NCBI GenBank assembly: GCA_947477655.1
Contig: CANJTS010000006.1
Span: 62,001-126,000, forward strand
Direction of reading: 5' to 3'
DNA from: CAILUG01 sp903844415
GTDB taxonomy: Bacteria; Pseudomonadota; Gammaproteobacteria; Pseudomonadales; Pseudohongiellaceae
Length of the DNA stretch: 64,000 nt
The notes below the pieces were generated by a model. It did no database searches. It was not told the DNA's origin and saw only the letters and a program-made list of their open reading frames with translations. Below, piece by piece: positions 18,022 to 27,633 of the stretch. The position numbers and the translations under genes were made by a program. Within the stretch, counting starts at the first letter, position 1, and each line of letters opens with the position of its first letter.

Positions 18022-20247
18022 ATGTTCGAGTTTCTTTTTAAATACTCAAGTCAGACTTTTGCCGACAGCGATTTCATCCTCGCCAGCGGCTGGCCGCTGT
18101 GGCTGCTTTTCACATTAGGCGGTGTATGTTCGGCGTTAGTCATCGCTGCATTAATCTGGAAGCGTGTCAGTTTGCGTTGGTGGCAATTGGGTCTGCTGGG
18201 CACACTGCAATTGCTGATGGTGGCACTGGTGTTGTTTGTGTTGTGGCAACCTGCGCTGGTGAACGAACGTTTGCTGCCTGGTGAAAATGCCGTGGCAATC
18301 ATGCTAGACACATCATCTAGTATGGCGCTCACCGAGGGCGACTCTACCCGCATGGAGCAAGCACAGGCACTACTGGCTCCTGCAGCACTGACAGAGCTTG
18401 CCGCCACCTACACCATTCTTCCTTACAGCTTCGCCGATAGCGCCGAAGCGATGACTACCTTTACCCAACTGCCAACCCCCGGTACGGCCAGCAATCTGGG
18501 TCAGTCCATATTGCAAACACTGCGGCAGGCCAGCTCTTCATCATTGGGCGCAGTAATACTTATCAGTGACGGTGCCGACAACACCGGCACCATCGCGCAA
18601 AACGAACTCAACGAAATCGCAGGCTTCGGTGTTCCCATACACACCGTTGGCATAGGTCGCACGGCCATCCCGGAAGATCTGGAGCTGGAAGAAGTGATTC
18701 TGCCCACCAAAGCGCTCGCTGGCACAACTTTGTCGGCCCGCGTGAATATTCGGCACGATCAAGCGGGAGTGGCGCGCGTGAAGGTGTATGACGGCGATAC
18801 GTTTCTGACCACCACAGAAGTACAGCTAAGCGCGGAACAAAACGTTACCACTGCTCTAATTGACATCGAAGTCGCAGCGCCGGGCCAACTGGATTTACGT
18901 TTTACTCTCGACCCGATCAACGCAGAACGGGTGTTGACCAACAACACGCGAGCGCGTGTGGTAGACGTGCCAGAAGACAAATATCGTATTCTCTATGTGG
19001 AAGGCGAACCACGCTGGGAATACAAATTTTTACAGCGCGCGCTCAATGAAGATCCCAGCGTGCGACTGTCTACTTTGCTTAAAGTGACACCCAACAAATA
19101 TTACCGTCAGGGCATTGATGATCCGGAACAATTAGTCGATGGCTTCCCGACCGATCGATCTGTCCTATTTGCTTATGATGCATTGATTATCGGCAGTATG
19201 GCCGTGGGCGAGTTTACCCAAGCACAACAAGAGATGATCCGCGATTTCGTCAGTGAACGCGGTGGTAGCCTGATGATGCTGGCCGGTTTGAGTGGTTTAG
19301 GTTTGGGTGGCTGGGGCGAATCGGTTGTGGGTGAAGTGCTTCCTTCGCGCTTGTCATTGCAGGACGCCGAGTTTGTGCGTGAACAAGTCCCAGTAGTGCT
19401 GACGGAAAGTGGCAGGGTAGCGCCTATGCTTAAGTTCTCTGACAGCGACACTGAGAACACCAAGCTCTGGTCGGAGTTACCCGCTGTCGCAGATTATCAA
19501 AACATTGGATCTTTACGCCCTGCTGCCACCACATTACTAGAGACAACAGTAGCAGGACGCCAACAACCGCTGTTGGTGACACAACCTTATGGGCGCGGCC
19601 AAAGTTTTATTCTAGCTACCGGTGGCACCTGGCGCTGGCAGATGAGCTTGCCCTTGGAAGATCAACGCCACGAAATATTTTGGCGTCAGCTGGCACGTAA
19701 TCTGGTGACCAATTCGCCACGTCCGTTTGAACTGAGCGCCACCGTAGAAAAAGAAAAAATCGTTATTCAAGCACAGTTACGCGATCCCGCTGCCGAAGCT
19801 AATCAAGGCTTGGCGATCACTGCCGTTGCCAGTTCCGACAGCGGCGAACTCATCAATGTAGAATTATTGCAGGTAGCAGGCCAGCCTGGTGTGTACGAAG
19901 CTACCTTTAGCCCGGCCAGCAATGGCCTATTCTCCATCGAGGCTATTTCCCGCAAAGGTGAAGAATTAATCAGCTCTACCCAAACGGCAACCCGCTTTGA
20001 GCAAGGTATGGAAAGTTTTTCTATCCGTCAGAATCGTGCCTTGCTGGAACGAGTCAGCAGTGTCACTGGCGGTCAATATTGGACACCCGACCAGTGGAGC
20101 GAAATAGCCGAGGCTATCTCGTTCTCCGCCGCCGGCATAACCGAACAACAAATTTCTTATCTTTGGGATGCACCATTTTTCTTCCTTCTGTTATTGCTGC
20201 TCAAGATCGGCGAATGGTTTTTACGCCGCACCTGGCGCGTGATTTAG
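18022..20247 (+). CDS. VWA / glutamine-amidotransferase-like membrane protein
   Basis: A 741-residue inner-membrane protein, first gene of the MoxR operon. Two N-terminal helices (about 22-45 and 52-75) are followed by a von Willebrand A domain with a MIDAS motif DTSSS (96-100), a beta-sandwich region, then a class I amidotransferase-like fold from about residue 315 (ILYVEGEPRWEYKFLQRAL, later RGGSLMMLAGLSGLGLGGWG). No catalytic Cys-His-Glu triad is visible there. A C-terminal helix (about 718-737) closes the protein. Such proteins are common partners of MoxR/BatA systems. The next gene starts nine bases on. The ribosome site is poor, so the exact start is less certain than the product. Confidence 0.88.
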   Translation: MFEFLFKYSSQTFADSDFILASGWPLWLLFTLGGVCSALVIAALIWKRVSLRWWQLGLLGTLQLLMVALVLFVLWQPALVNERLLPGENAVAIMLDTSSSMALTEGDSTRMEQAQALLAPAALTELAATYTILPYSFADSAEAMTTFTQLPTPGTASNLGQSILQTLRQASSSSLGAVILISDGADNTGTIAQNELNEIAGFGVPIHTVGIGRTAIPEDLELEEVILPTKALAGTTLSARVNIRHDQAGVARVKVYDGDTFLTTTEVQLSAEQNVTTALIDIEVAAPGQLDLRFTLDPINAERVLTNNTRARVVDVPEDKYRILYVEGEPRWEYKFLQRALNEDPSVRLSTLLKVTPNKYYRQGIDDPEQLVDGFPTDRSVLFAYDALIIGSMAVGEFTQAQQEMIRDFVSERGGSLMMLAGLSGLGLGGWGESVVGEVLPSRLSLQDAEFVREQVPVVLTESGRVAPMLKFSDSDTENTKLWSELPAVADYQNIGSLRPAATTLLETTVAGRQQPLLVTQPYGRGQSFILATGGTWRWQMSLPLEDQRHEIFWRQLARNLVTNSPRPFELSATVEKEKIVIQAQLRDPAAEANQGLAITAVASSDSGELINVELLQVAGQPGVYEATFSPASNGLFSIEAISRKGEELISSTQTATRFEQGMESFSIRQNRALLERVSSVTGGQYWTPDQWSEIAEAISFSAAGITEQQISYLWDAPFFFLLLLLLKIGEWFLRRTWRVI

Positions 20248-20256
20248 GACATCAAG

Positions 20257-21276
20257 ATGAAACTTAAACTGCTGTGCCTGAGCCTTTTTTTGCTGCCTGC
20301 TTTAGCTAAAGCCGAACTTTACATCAGCATTGTGGAAGGTCTGGGCGGCATGCCCGAATACCAGGAGCAGTTTGACGACCAACGCGAAAGTGTTGTGGCC
20401 GCTGCCCACAGCATGACCGCAGCAGAAAGAGTGGTTAGTTTTGTTGGTGAGGACGCAAGCCGTGAAAAAATTCTGGCTCATTTCACTAACCTCAAACGCA
20501 GCATGACCGGTGACGACCGCATGGCGATATATCTTATCGGGCATGGCAGTTTTGATGGCACCGAATACAAGTTCAACCTGCCTGGACCAGATATTACTGG
20601 AGCCGACATAAAAAACATTCTAGAAAATTTACCTGGTCAAAATCATTTTCTGGTCAATACCTCCAGCACCAGTGGCGCGATGATCGAAGCCATTCTTAAT
20701 GAAAAAGCTGATGCAACCGATAGCAAAGTCACAACCACACCCAGTGACTACATTCTGATTGCCGCTACCCGCAACGGTAACGAACGCAACGCAACTCACT
20801 TTGGTCGTTTTTTTGTCGAAGCCCTGAGCAGCAGTGCAGCTGATCTCAACAAGAACAATAACATCAGCATTCAGGAAGCCTTCGATTTTGCAGATCGTGC
20901 AGTAACTGATTATTTTGCCGCCGATGACAAGCTAGCCACCGAACATCCGCAACTGCGGGGCGAAGGGGCTGCGCAGTTCAGCCTGGCACGCATAACCCCG
21001 GTGGAAACAACTAGTACCGACCCCTTACTCGCACAATTGCTGGAACGTCGCGTGGCACTTGAGGCAAAAATTGAAGACCTCCAATTGCGCCGCAGCCAAT
21101 TGGACAATGCTGACTATCTTGCCCAGTTGCAGGTATTAATTCTCGAATCTGCCGAATTAGCAGAACAGATTGAATCAGAGCAAGCTGCTGCCAATGGCGC
21201 AAATCTTCTACCAACCCTAGACCCACTTGTTATTGAAGTACCCGAAACCACCGGAGGCGACGGTGCTACGCGCTAA
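20257..21276 (+). CDS. Secreted caspase-fold protein lacking the catalytic cysteine
   Basis: A 339-residue exported protein (signal peptide 1-19). The fold resembles caspase-like C13/C14 peptidases: a beta strand ending in the His-Gly motif (AIYLIGHGSFDG, His96), then a second strand FLVNTSSTSGA (131-141) where active members have an Asp-x-Cys-x-Ser-Gly type motif. Here Ser136/Ser137 replace Cys, and the whole mature protein contains no cysteine. A good EF-hand-like loop DLNKNNNISIQE lies at 196-207, and a coiled-coil stretch at about 255-320. It is probably a pseudoprotease or binding module, or a Ser-using variant. It lies nine bases after the VWA gene in the MoxR operon. Confidence 0.75.
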   Translation: MKLKLLCLSLFLLPALAKAELYISIVEGLGGMPEYQEQFDDQRESVVAAAHSMTAAERVVSFVGEDASREKILAHFTNLKRSMTGDDRMAIYLIGHGSFDGTEYKFNLPGPDITGADIKNILENLPGQNHFLVNTSSTSGAMIEAILNEKADATDSKVTTTPSDYILIAATRNGNERNATHFGRFFVEALSSSAADLNKNNNISIQEAFDFADRAVTDYFAADDKLATEHPQLRGEGAAQFSLARITPVETTSTDPLLAQLLERRVALEAKIEDLQLRRSQLDNADYLAQLQVLILESAELAEQIESEQAAANGANLLPTLDPLVIEVPETTGGDGATR

Positions 21277-21297
21277 ATTATCTGAGCATAGCTGTTC

Positions 21298-21317
21298 ATT
21301 CCGGCACCAGCCGGAAT
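21298..21317. repeat. REP-like inverted repeat at a ribosome site
   Basis: ATTCCGGC and GCCGGAAT form a perfect eight-base stem with a four-base loop, directly before the ATG at 21320. The sequence resembles the core of dispersed ATTCCxGC-type intergenic repeats of gammaproteobacteria (recalled, not searched). The only GGA-like ribosome site of the next gene lies inside its right arm. Confidence 0.7.
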
Positions 21318-21319
21318 CC

Positions 21320-23599
21320 ATGCTGATATTTTTTCTGGTTACCGGCCTTGGATTTTGCGCACCAATTCTTGCCCGCGATCAACTGTATGGTGCGATCGAT
21401 AATCCCGCTTTACAGCAGTGTGATGACCAGCACTTCAGCGGCCAACTTACAGCAGCTGAAACTTGTTATCGCAGCCTGCTTGGCACCGAACAATCCCAGC
21501 TGATTAAAGCTGAGGCGTTTTGGGCACTAGGTGATTTACAAGATGCCAACGCAATGTTTCAGAGTGCCACCGATGCTGACCTTACCTCTGCATTACCCAA
21601 GTTGCGCTGGGGTGAGCTATTCATGCAAACCTATCAATATCAGGAAGCTTACAATTTATTCGCCGAAGCGTTGGGCATTGATCCAGAAAATGCCTTTGCC
21701 CACGTCGGAGCGGCACGCGCCCTTGCACAGGGCGGCAACGAAGAAGAAGTTAACACGCATCTGGCCAGCGTCACGGACAACGCGTTTGCCGCACCCGGTG
21801 CGCAATACCGCGTCATGCTGATGATGATCAAGGCCGCTCTAGAGCAAGATAAATACGATGACGCACGCAACGCTCTCGACACAGCACTGGAATTTGGCAA
21901 GGAACAAAAACTACCACTACAAGAAGTTTACGCACTGGAAGCTGCCCACGCTTTTATGACGCGCGCTAACTACCAGCCGTTTGTAGATATTGCCCTGGCT
22001 GCCAATCCTGCTTATGGCGATGTATGGGCCACGCTTGGTTATTTCGCCACCAACATTCGCCGTTACCGAGAATCTGGTGAGTTCTATGAAAAAGCAGTTG
22101 CGATTCAACCCGATCATTGGGAAGCACATCTTGAGCTGGGTCAAAACTATTTGCGACTCAATCAAGTGACCCCGGCTATTGATCATGTAAAAACTTCCTT
22201 TGCAGGTGATGCTTTTAATCCGAAGACCATCAACATGTTACGCATGCTGGATACCTTTCAGGACGAGATGGAAATTAAAAGTTTTCCGAATCCCCCAGCA
22301 GGGCCATTCCCCCATTTGCAATTACGGTTAGGCAAAACGGAAACCGCTGTTCTAGAAAAATACGCTCGGAAGTTGGCCGAAGAAAGTATTGACCTATACA
22401 CCCAACGTTATCGCTTCACGCCGAACGAGCCCATTACTGTTGAAATTTTTCCCAACCACGAAGATTTTGTGGTGCGCTCCATCGGCATGCCCGGTGTGGG
22501 GTTGCTGGGTGTGACTTTTGGTTATCTGTTTGCAATGGACTCGCCCACTGCGCATCCGCAAGGTGAAAGTTATCACTGGGGTACTACGCTTTGGCATGAA
22601 ATGGCGCACGTGTTCACCATAGAAGCTACCAACCATTTGATCCCGCGCTGGTTCAGTGAAGGTATTTCCGTCTTCGAAGAATGGCGCACCGGCCCAACAC
22701 CAGGTCGGAAAATTCCCAACAATGTGCTTAAGGCCATGAGTGAAGGCAAATTTTTATCGGTCGCGAAACTCGACGACGGGTTTATGCGCCCCAGCTATGA
22801 AGATCAAGTTATCGTGACCTATATGCAGTCGGGACTGGTGTTTGAATTTATCGACATTGAATATGGCTTCGACAAAATTGTGGATATTCTCTATCAGTTT
22901 AAAGACGGTACTGATGCGATAACAGCCATTGAAAAAACCCTTGGTATCAGTGTTGCGGATTTTGATGCCCACTTCAAACAATTCATCGACATTGAATACG
23001 GCCCCTTACTCAACGGCATGACCGCCTGGCAGGAAGATCAGCAGGCTAGTTTTGCCGCTTTAGAAACCTCAGACTGGCAAGCAGCGATTGCCGCCGGGCA
23101 GCGCGCTAATTTTACTTATCCTGACTATGTAGAAGTCGACAGTCCCTACATTGCCATGGCGCGCGCTTACTCCAGACTAGAAGACAAAGACAATGAATTT
23201 TTGACTCTGCAAACTTTCTGGCAAAAAGGTGGTTATGCGCCGCGCAGCTTGCTGACTCTGGCAGCTTATTATCTAGAACGTGCTGACCAGAATGCCGCTC
23301 TGGAAGTATTAACCGATGTGTTATGGTCCGATCCCTTTTCTGAAGACGTTCATATCAAACTTGGGGATTTATATCTCGCCTTAGATCAACCACAAGCTGC
23401 ATTGGAAGAATTTCAAGTTCTGCTAGCCCTTGATCCCATCGACAAGGCAGATGCCAACTTGAAAATGGCTACCGCCTACAGAGCCTTGAACAATACTGAA
23501 CTTACCATGCAGCACCTGATGACAGCGCTGGACATCGCCCCGCAATATCGTCCAGCACAAATGCTGTTGCTAGAAATAAGCAGAAAGAATCCTCAATAA
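21320..23599 (+). CDS. TPR protein with HExxH metallopeptidase domain
   Basis: A protein of about 759 residues, exported by a short leader (MLIFFLVTGLGFCAPILA). I prefer Met at 21320 over the frame opening at 21227, which overlaps the caspase-like gene and adds a charged non-leader segment. N-terminal TPRs (about 40-300) are followed by a zinc peptidase domain: HEMAH at 426-430 and a third-ligand Glu in WFSEGISVFEE (Glu447), the peptidase-MA pattern. More TPRs follow to the end. All expected catalytic residues are present. It probably acts in the periplasm on an envelope substrate. It is the third gene of the MoxR/VWA operon, 36 bases before the MoxR gene. Confidence 0.85.
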   Translation: MLIFFLVTGLGFCAPILARDQLYGAIDNPALQQCDDQHFSGQLTAAETCYRSLLGTEQSQLIKAEAFWALGDLQDANAMFQSATDADLTSALPKLRWGELFMQTYQYQEAYNLFAEALGIDPENAFAHVGAARALAQGGNEEEVNTHLASVTDNAFAAPGAQYRVMLMMIKAALEQDKYDDARNALDTALEFGKEQKLPLQEVYALEAAHAFMTRANYQPFVDIALAANPAYGDVWATLGYFATNIRRYRESGEFYEKAVAIQPDHWEAHLELGQNYLRLNQVTPAIDHVKTSFAGDAFNPKTINMLRMLDTFQDEMEIKSFPNPPAGPFPHLQLRLGKTETAVLEKYARKLAEESIDLYTQRYRFTPNEPITVEIFPNHEDFVVRSIGMPGVGLLGVTFGYLFAMDSPTAHPQGESYHWGTTLWHEMAHVFTIEATNHLIPRWFSEGISVFEEWRTGPTPGRKIPNNVLKAMSEGKFLSVAKLDDGFMRPSYEDQVIVTYMQSGLVFEFIDIEYGFDKIVDILYQFKDGTDAITAIEKTLGISVADFDAHFKQFIDIEYGPLLNGMTAWQEDQQASFAALETSDWQAAIAAGQRANFTYPDYVEVDSPYIAMARAYSRLEDKDNEFLTLQTFWQKGGYAPRSLLTLAAYYLERADQNAALEVLTDVLWSDPFSEDVHIKLGDLYLALDQPQAALEEFQVLLALDPIDKADANLKMATAYRALNNTELTMQHLMTALDIAPQYRPAQMLLLEISRKNPQ

Positions 23600-23635
23600 C
23601 CAACCTTGGACAACCCCAACAGGCAGGAAATTATT

Positions 23636-24685
23636 ATGCAAGAAGAGATAGTGTCAGCAGAAGCAACACCAGACATAGACAGTAGCACCCGCAACTTGGT
23701 GCAACGTTTTCAAACGGTAACCAATAAAATCCGGGAACAGGTGCGCGGCACCATCGTGGGTCAGGATGAAGTGGTCGACAATTTGCTGGTAACCCTGTTT
23801 GTGGGTGGCCACTGTTTGATAACCGGCATGCCCGGTACCGCCAAAACTTTGTTGGTGCATACACTAGCCACCGCCCTTGGCTTGACCTTCAAACGTATAC
23901 AGTTCACTCCCGACTTAATGCCTACGGACATTACCGGCACCGATATGGTGGAAGAAAACCAAACTACCGGCAAACGTGAGTGGCGGTTTATTCCCGGCCC
24001 AGTATTTACCAATGTACTACTGGCTGACGAGATCAATCGCACACCACCCAAAACGCAGGCCGCCTTGCTGGAAGCTATGCAAGAAAAAACGGTAACTGTA
24101 CGTGGTACAAACCACAAACTGGACAAACCTTTCTTTGTACTTGCTACCCAAAACCCAATCGAATTGGAAGGTACCTATCCGTTGCCGGAAGCCCAGCTAG
24201 ATCGTTTTCTGTTTAATGTGTTGCTCGACTACCTTTCCTCTGAGCAAGAAGTTCAGGTCATCGAGCGCTTCACTACTACGGTGGAAATGCCTAAGGTTGA
24301 AGCTTGCACCACTGGCGCAGAAATCGTGCAATTTCAGGCATTGGTACGACAAGTGCCTATTTCAAATTCACTAAACTCTTATGCAGTAAACATTATCCGT
24401 GCCACCCGCCCCACCGATCCGTTGGCTCCCGACATCATTCGCAAATACGCAAACTTTGGTGCCAGTATTCGCGCCACCATGAACCTCGTGTTGGCGGCCA
24501 AAGCAAGGGCATTAATGCAAGGTCGCTATCATGTGACGGCTGACGACCTAAGAAGCTTGGCGCTGCCAATTTTGCGTCACCGTGTATTGCCTAATTATTA
24601 TGCTGAATCTGACAACATCACGGTTGATCAGATTCTCAGCACGATGTTAGATAGTGTGGTAGTCCCTGCAAGTGACGAGGCTTAA
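23636..24685 (+). CDS. MoxR-family AAA+ ATPase
   Basis: A 349-residue cytosolic AAA+ ATPase. The first ATG (23636) has an AGGAAA ribosome site; the TTG-opened frame at 23606 is not needed. Walker A is GMPGTAKT (64-71), Walker B LLADEINRTPPKTQAALLEAMQE, sensor I ATQNPIELEGTYPLPEAQLDRF. MoxR proteins act as chaperone-like ATPases that mature or activate VWA-domain partners, and such partners are encoded immediately downstream (DUF58, BatA-like) and upstream. It is twelve bases before the DUF58 gene. Confidence 0.96.
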   Translation: MQEEIVSAEATPDIDSSTRNLVQRFQTVTNKIREQVRGTIVGQDEVVDNLLVTLFVGGHCLITGMPGTAKTLLVHTLATALGLTFKRIQFTPDLMPTDITGTDMVEENQTTGKREWRFIPGPVFTNVLLADEINRTPPKTQAALLEAMQEKTVTVRGTNHKLDKPFFVLATQNPIELEGTYPLPEAQLDRFLFNVLLDYLSSEQEVQVIERFTTTVEMPKVEACTTGAEIVQFQALVRQVPISNSLNSYAVNIIRATRPTDPLAPDIIRKYANFGASIRATMNLVLAAKARALMQGRYHVTADDLRSLALPILRHRVLPNYYAESDNITVDQILSTMLDSVVVPASDEA

Positions 24686-24697
24686 CCGGTATTAGCC

Positions 24698-25624
24698 ATG
24701 GCCTCTAACCTCGCACAACGCCCCACTGCCAACCTACTGAACCCTACAGTATTGGCCAGCCTTTCTAATTTGGAACTGGTGGCCAAATATTCTGTCGAGG
24801 GTTTTCTTATTGGCTTGCACCGCTCACCAAAATTTGGCTTCAGCCAAGAATTTGTTGAGTACCGTGCCTACAGTGATGGTGACGACCCGCGTTACATCGA
24901 CTGGAATGTATTTGCCCGCACCGACAAAACTTATATCAAACGCTTTCTTGGCGAGACCAACAGCCATCTGATGGTAATGCTCGACAGTAGTGCTTCAATG
25001 GGGTTTGGCAGTTCTGCAGGAAACAAAACAGGGGTAAGCAAACTACAGTTCGGCAAATTTCTAGGAGCAAGCCTAGCCTATATGTCTTCACGGCAACACG
25101 ATGCGGTAGGGGTGATGGTGTTTGCAGATAACGTTGTGGAATACCGACCACCGGCCAGCCGCAGCGGCTCCTTGCAGGGAGTTATTCATACGCTGGATAA
25201 AGCACAACCTGCCAAGGGCACTGAGCTTAAACACCCCATGAGCCATTTTCAGGAACGAATCAAACGACGCGGACTGGTGGCGGTTATCTCTGATTTTTAT
25301 TGCGACACCCAAGAATTACTCGACAACATACGTCCTCTCGCTATGCAGGGGCAGGATGTTATTTTATTTCATTTGCTAGACCCCGCTGAACTTAACCCCA
25401 ACATCAAAGAATCAACCTTGTATGAAGATCTTGAAACTGGACACGCCATCGAAGTATCGCCGGTATTCATGAACAAGGAGTATCACGATCGTATTCGCAC
25501 GCACATTAGCGCCATCCAGAACACTGCCAGCGGGATGAATGCCGATCATGTATTGATCAACACCAGCGAACCGCTTGATAAAGCCCTACACTCTTATTTA
25601 ACCTTCAGGGAAAAACGCGGATGA
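24698..25624 (+). CDS. DUF58 VWA-like protein
   Basis: A 308-residue DUF58 protein, the usual direct partner of MoxR. It shows the family motif YRAYSDGDDPRYIDWNVFART, with KRFLGETNS, and a VWA-like core with LDSSASM (MIDAS-type DxSxS). No signal peptide or transmembrane helix is visible, so it is probably cytosolic or membrane-attached through its partners. Its stop overlaps the next start (ATGA), so the two are translationally coupled. Confidence 0.94.
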   Translation: MASNLAQRPTANLLNPTVLASLSNLELVAKYSVEGFLIGLHRSPKFGFSQEFVEYRAYSDGDDPRYIDWNVFARTDKTYIKRFLGETNSHLMVMLDSSASMGFGSSAGNKTGVSKLQFGKFLGASLAYMSSRQHDAVGVMVFADNVVEYRPPASRSGSLQGVIHTLDKAQPAKGTELKHPMSHFQERIKRRGLVAVISDFYCDTQELLDNIRPLAMQGQDVILFHLLDPAELNPNIKESTLYEDLETGHAIEVSPVFMNKEYHDRIRTHISAIQNTASGMNADHVLINTSEPLDKALHSYLTFREKRG

Positions 25625-27633
25625 GCCTGATTACGCCCCTGTTTTTGCTTGGTCTGCTGGGTATTGCACTGCCGTGGTGGCTGCATCGCCTGGAAACCCA
25701 AACCACTGAGCGCGAAAAATTCAGCACTACCCGTTTTTTGGAGGCATCCAAAAAACGTATCCATGTACAACGCAAGCTGAAATATTTGTTGTTAATGGCC
25801 CTGCGAATGTTGTTTCTTGGGTTATTGGCTTTTGCTTTTGCACGCCCGGTTTTTTTCACCACACCGGAAGCGGCCGTCAGTGAAGACACCACCCATCATG
25901 TCATAGTGTTGGATACCTCTTTCTCCATGCTGGAAGGCGACAACTTCGCCACTGCCCGTCAACGCGCCACCAACATCCTATCTGCGATGGGTAGTGATGA
26001 CATTGCCAGTCTATACAGCGCCAGTACCAACGTAACCACCATTGCAGCGCCGACTTCTGCCACCGACGAACTACAAGGTTTGCTCGCTGATATGCAGCCC
26101 GATCAGGGCCGTTTAGATTTAGGTGTCATGATTTCCACCCTCAATGGCTTGATAGAAACAAGCCGAGCCAATTTTATTGTGCACGTAATTGGCGATTTTC
26201 AGCTGAGTGGCCAAGCACTACGTTTTGCCGACATGATTCCCGATGTGATAAATGGCCGGCCGGTAATCCTTGATGTGCAACAAGTGGATTTGGAAGTGCA
26301 CCCCAACTGGACCATCGATTCAGTCGTAATTGAAAACCGCTCCACAGTCATTGCCAGCATTCGTACTTACAACCTAGCCGATTCTGCCACCACCAAGCAA
26401 TTAAGCCTTTCCATCAACAATGAGATGCAACAAGAACTGCAGGTCACCGGCAACGGTGATGGTGTTGTGTTGGTGCAATTTAATAATGTGGTGTTTGGGG
26501 AGGGCGACAATCGCGTTGACGTAAGCCTGACACCACATGACAGCCTGGCTGAAGATGACGTGCGTTACACCGTGTTCGAGAATTCCCCGCCAGCACCAGT
26601 ATTGTTGTTAACTGACGATTTGACTTCACTTGGTATTACCTACATCAGCGCTGCACTGGAAACCGCGCCCAGAGGTTATTTAGTAGAACCCGTGGACGTT
26701 GCTGATCTCGACATGCGAATTATGCAGCGCTATCCATGGTTGATTGTGGAAGATATAGGCATCGTTAATGCAGGCCTCGCCGCAGCTTTAACCGACTACA
26801 TTAATGGGGGTGGTGCTGTGTTTGCTGGGGCCGGCCCTCGCACTGCAGCGCTGTCTACTTTACCGATCTTGGGCAACGTAATTAACGCTATCGCGGCCAG
26901 CACCCAAACTGGCACACAACCGATTACACAAATAGATACAACCCATCCCGTGCTCAACAATAGCAGTGGCTGGGCCAATATCAATGTGCGAGTCTTACCC
27001 TTCGAGATCACTGCCGCAGATCGTGTGCTGATTGCGCAGAGTGCCAACAGCCCAGTATTGATCGAACGCGCCATCGGCGCCGGTCGCTTAATGTTGTTTA
27101 CTTCCAGCCTCGACAACTCTACTTCCGACTTGCCGGTCAAGCCGGTGTTTGTGAGTTTCATCAGTGAGGTAGCGCAATACCTTTCCAACGAAAAACTGCT
27201 GGTCAAGGAACAACTTGCCGACAGCTTTCTGCAATTGACCCAAACAGGTGGCTCCTCTGGCCAAGTCGTTGATCCTGACGGCGAAAACTTATTGTCACTG
27301 GCCGATACCACCCAGGATCAAGATGTGCAGTTAAGCAAAACGGGCTATTATCAGGTCTATACTCCCGCCGGACAGGTGTTGGTAGCTGTCAACCCCGACC
27401 TGCGCGAATCTGATCTCACCCTGATGCCCGTGCAAACTTTGCAAAACTGGCAGAATATTGTGGCAGGCACCGCCACCAGCGATATCAATACAACTTCCGC
27501 TGCCGCATTAGCAGCAGATGACTTTGAAGAAATAGAAGTGTGGCGCTGGTTTTTGATTCTGCTTGCCATAATGGTGTTGGCAGAATCATTGCTCGGCAAT
27601 CGTTATCTGCATCTCAAGACAGGTTCTTTCTGA
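25621..27633 (+). CDS. BatA-like VWA membrane protein
   Basis: A 670-residue inner-membrane protein. The N-terminus matches the aerotolerance BatA domain (FLLGLLGIALPWWLHRLETQ, helix 1; a second helix at about 57-80). A VWA domain follows with MIDAS DTSFS (98-102), then an extracytoplasmic beta-rich part, an amidotransferase-like segment (WLIVEDIGIVNAGLAAALTDYINGGGAVFAGAGP), and a C-terminal helix (about 640-660). It overlaps the DUF58 gene by four bases and the DUF4175 gene by one. In related operons these proteins are linked to envelope stress tolerance; the role here is inferred from context. Confidence 0.9.
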   Translation: MSLITPLFLLGLLGIALPWWLHRLETQTTEREKFSTTRFLEASKKRIHVQRKLKYLLLMALRMLFLGLLAFAFARPVFFTTPEAAVSEDTTHHVIVLDTSFSMLEGDNFATARQRATNILSAMGSDDIASLYSASTNVTTIAAPTSATDELQGLLADMQPDQGRLDLGVMISTLNGLIETSRANFIVHVIGDFQLSGQALRFADMIPDVINGRPVILDVQQVDLEVHPNWTIDSVVIENRSTVIASIRTYNLADSATTKQLSLSINNEMQQELQVTGNGDGVVLVQFNNVVFGEGDNRVDVSLTPHDSLAEDDVRYTVFENSPPAPVLLLTDDLTSLGITYISAALETAPRGYLVEPVDVADLDMRIMQRYPWLIVEDIGIVNAGLAAALTDYINGGGAVFAGAGPRTAALSTLPILGNVINAIAASTQTGTQPITQIDTTHPVLNNSSGWANINVRVLPFEITAADRVLIAQSANSPVLIERAIGAGRLMLFTSSLDNSTSDLPVKPVFVSFISEVAQYLSNEKLLVKEQLADSFLQLTQTGGSSGQVVDPDGENLLSLADTTQDQDVQLSKTGYYQVYTPAGQVLVAVNPDLRESDLTLMPVQTLQNWQNIVAGTATSDINTTSAAALAADDFEEIEVWRWFLILLAIMVLAESLLGNRYLHLKTGSF

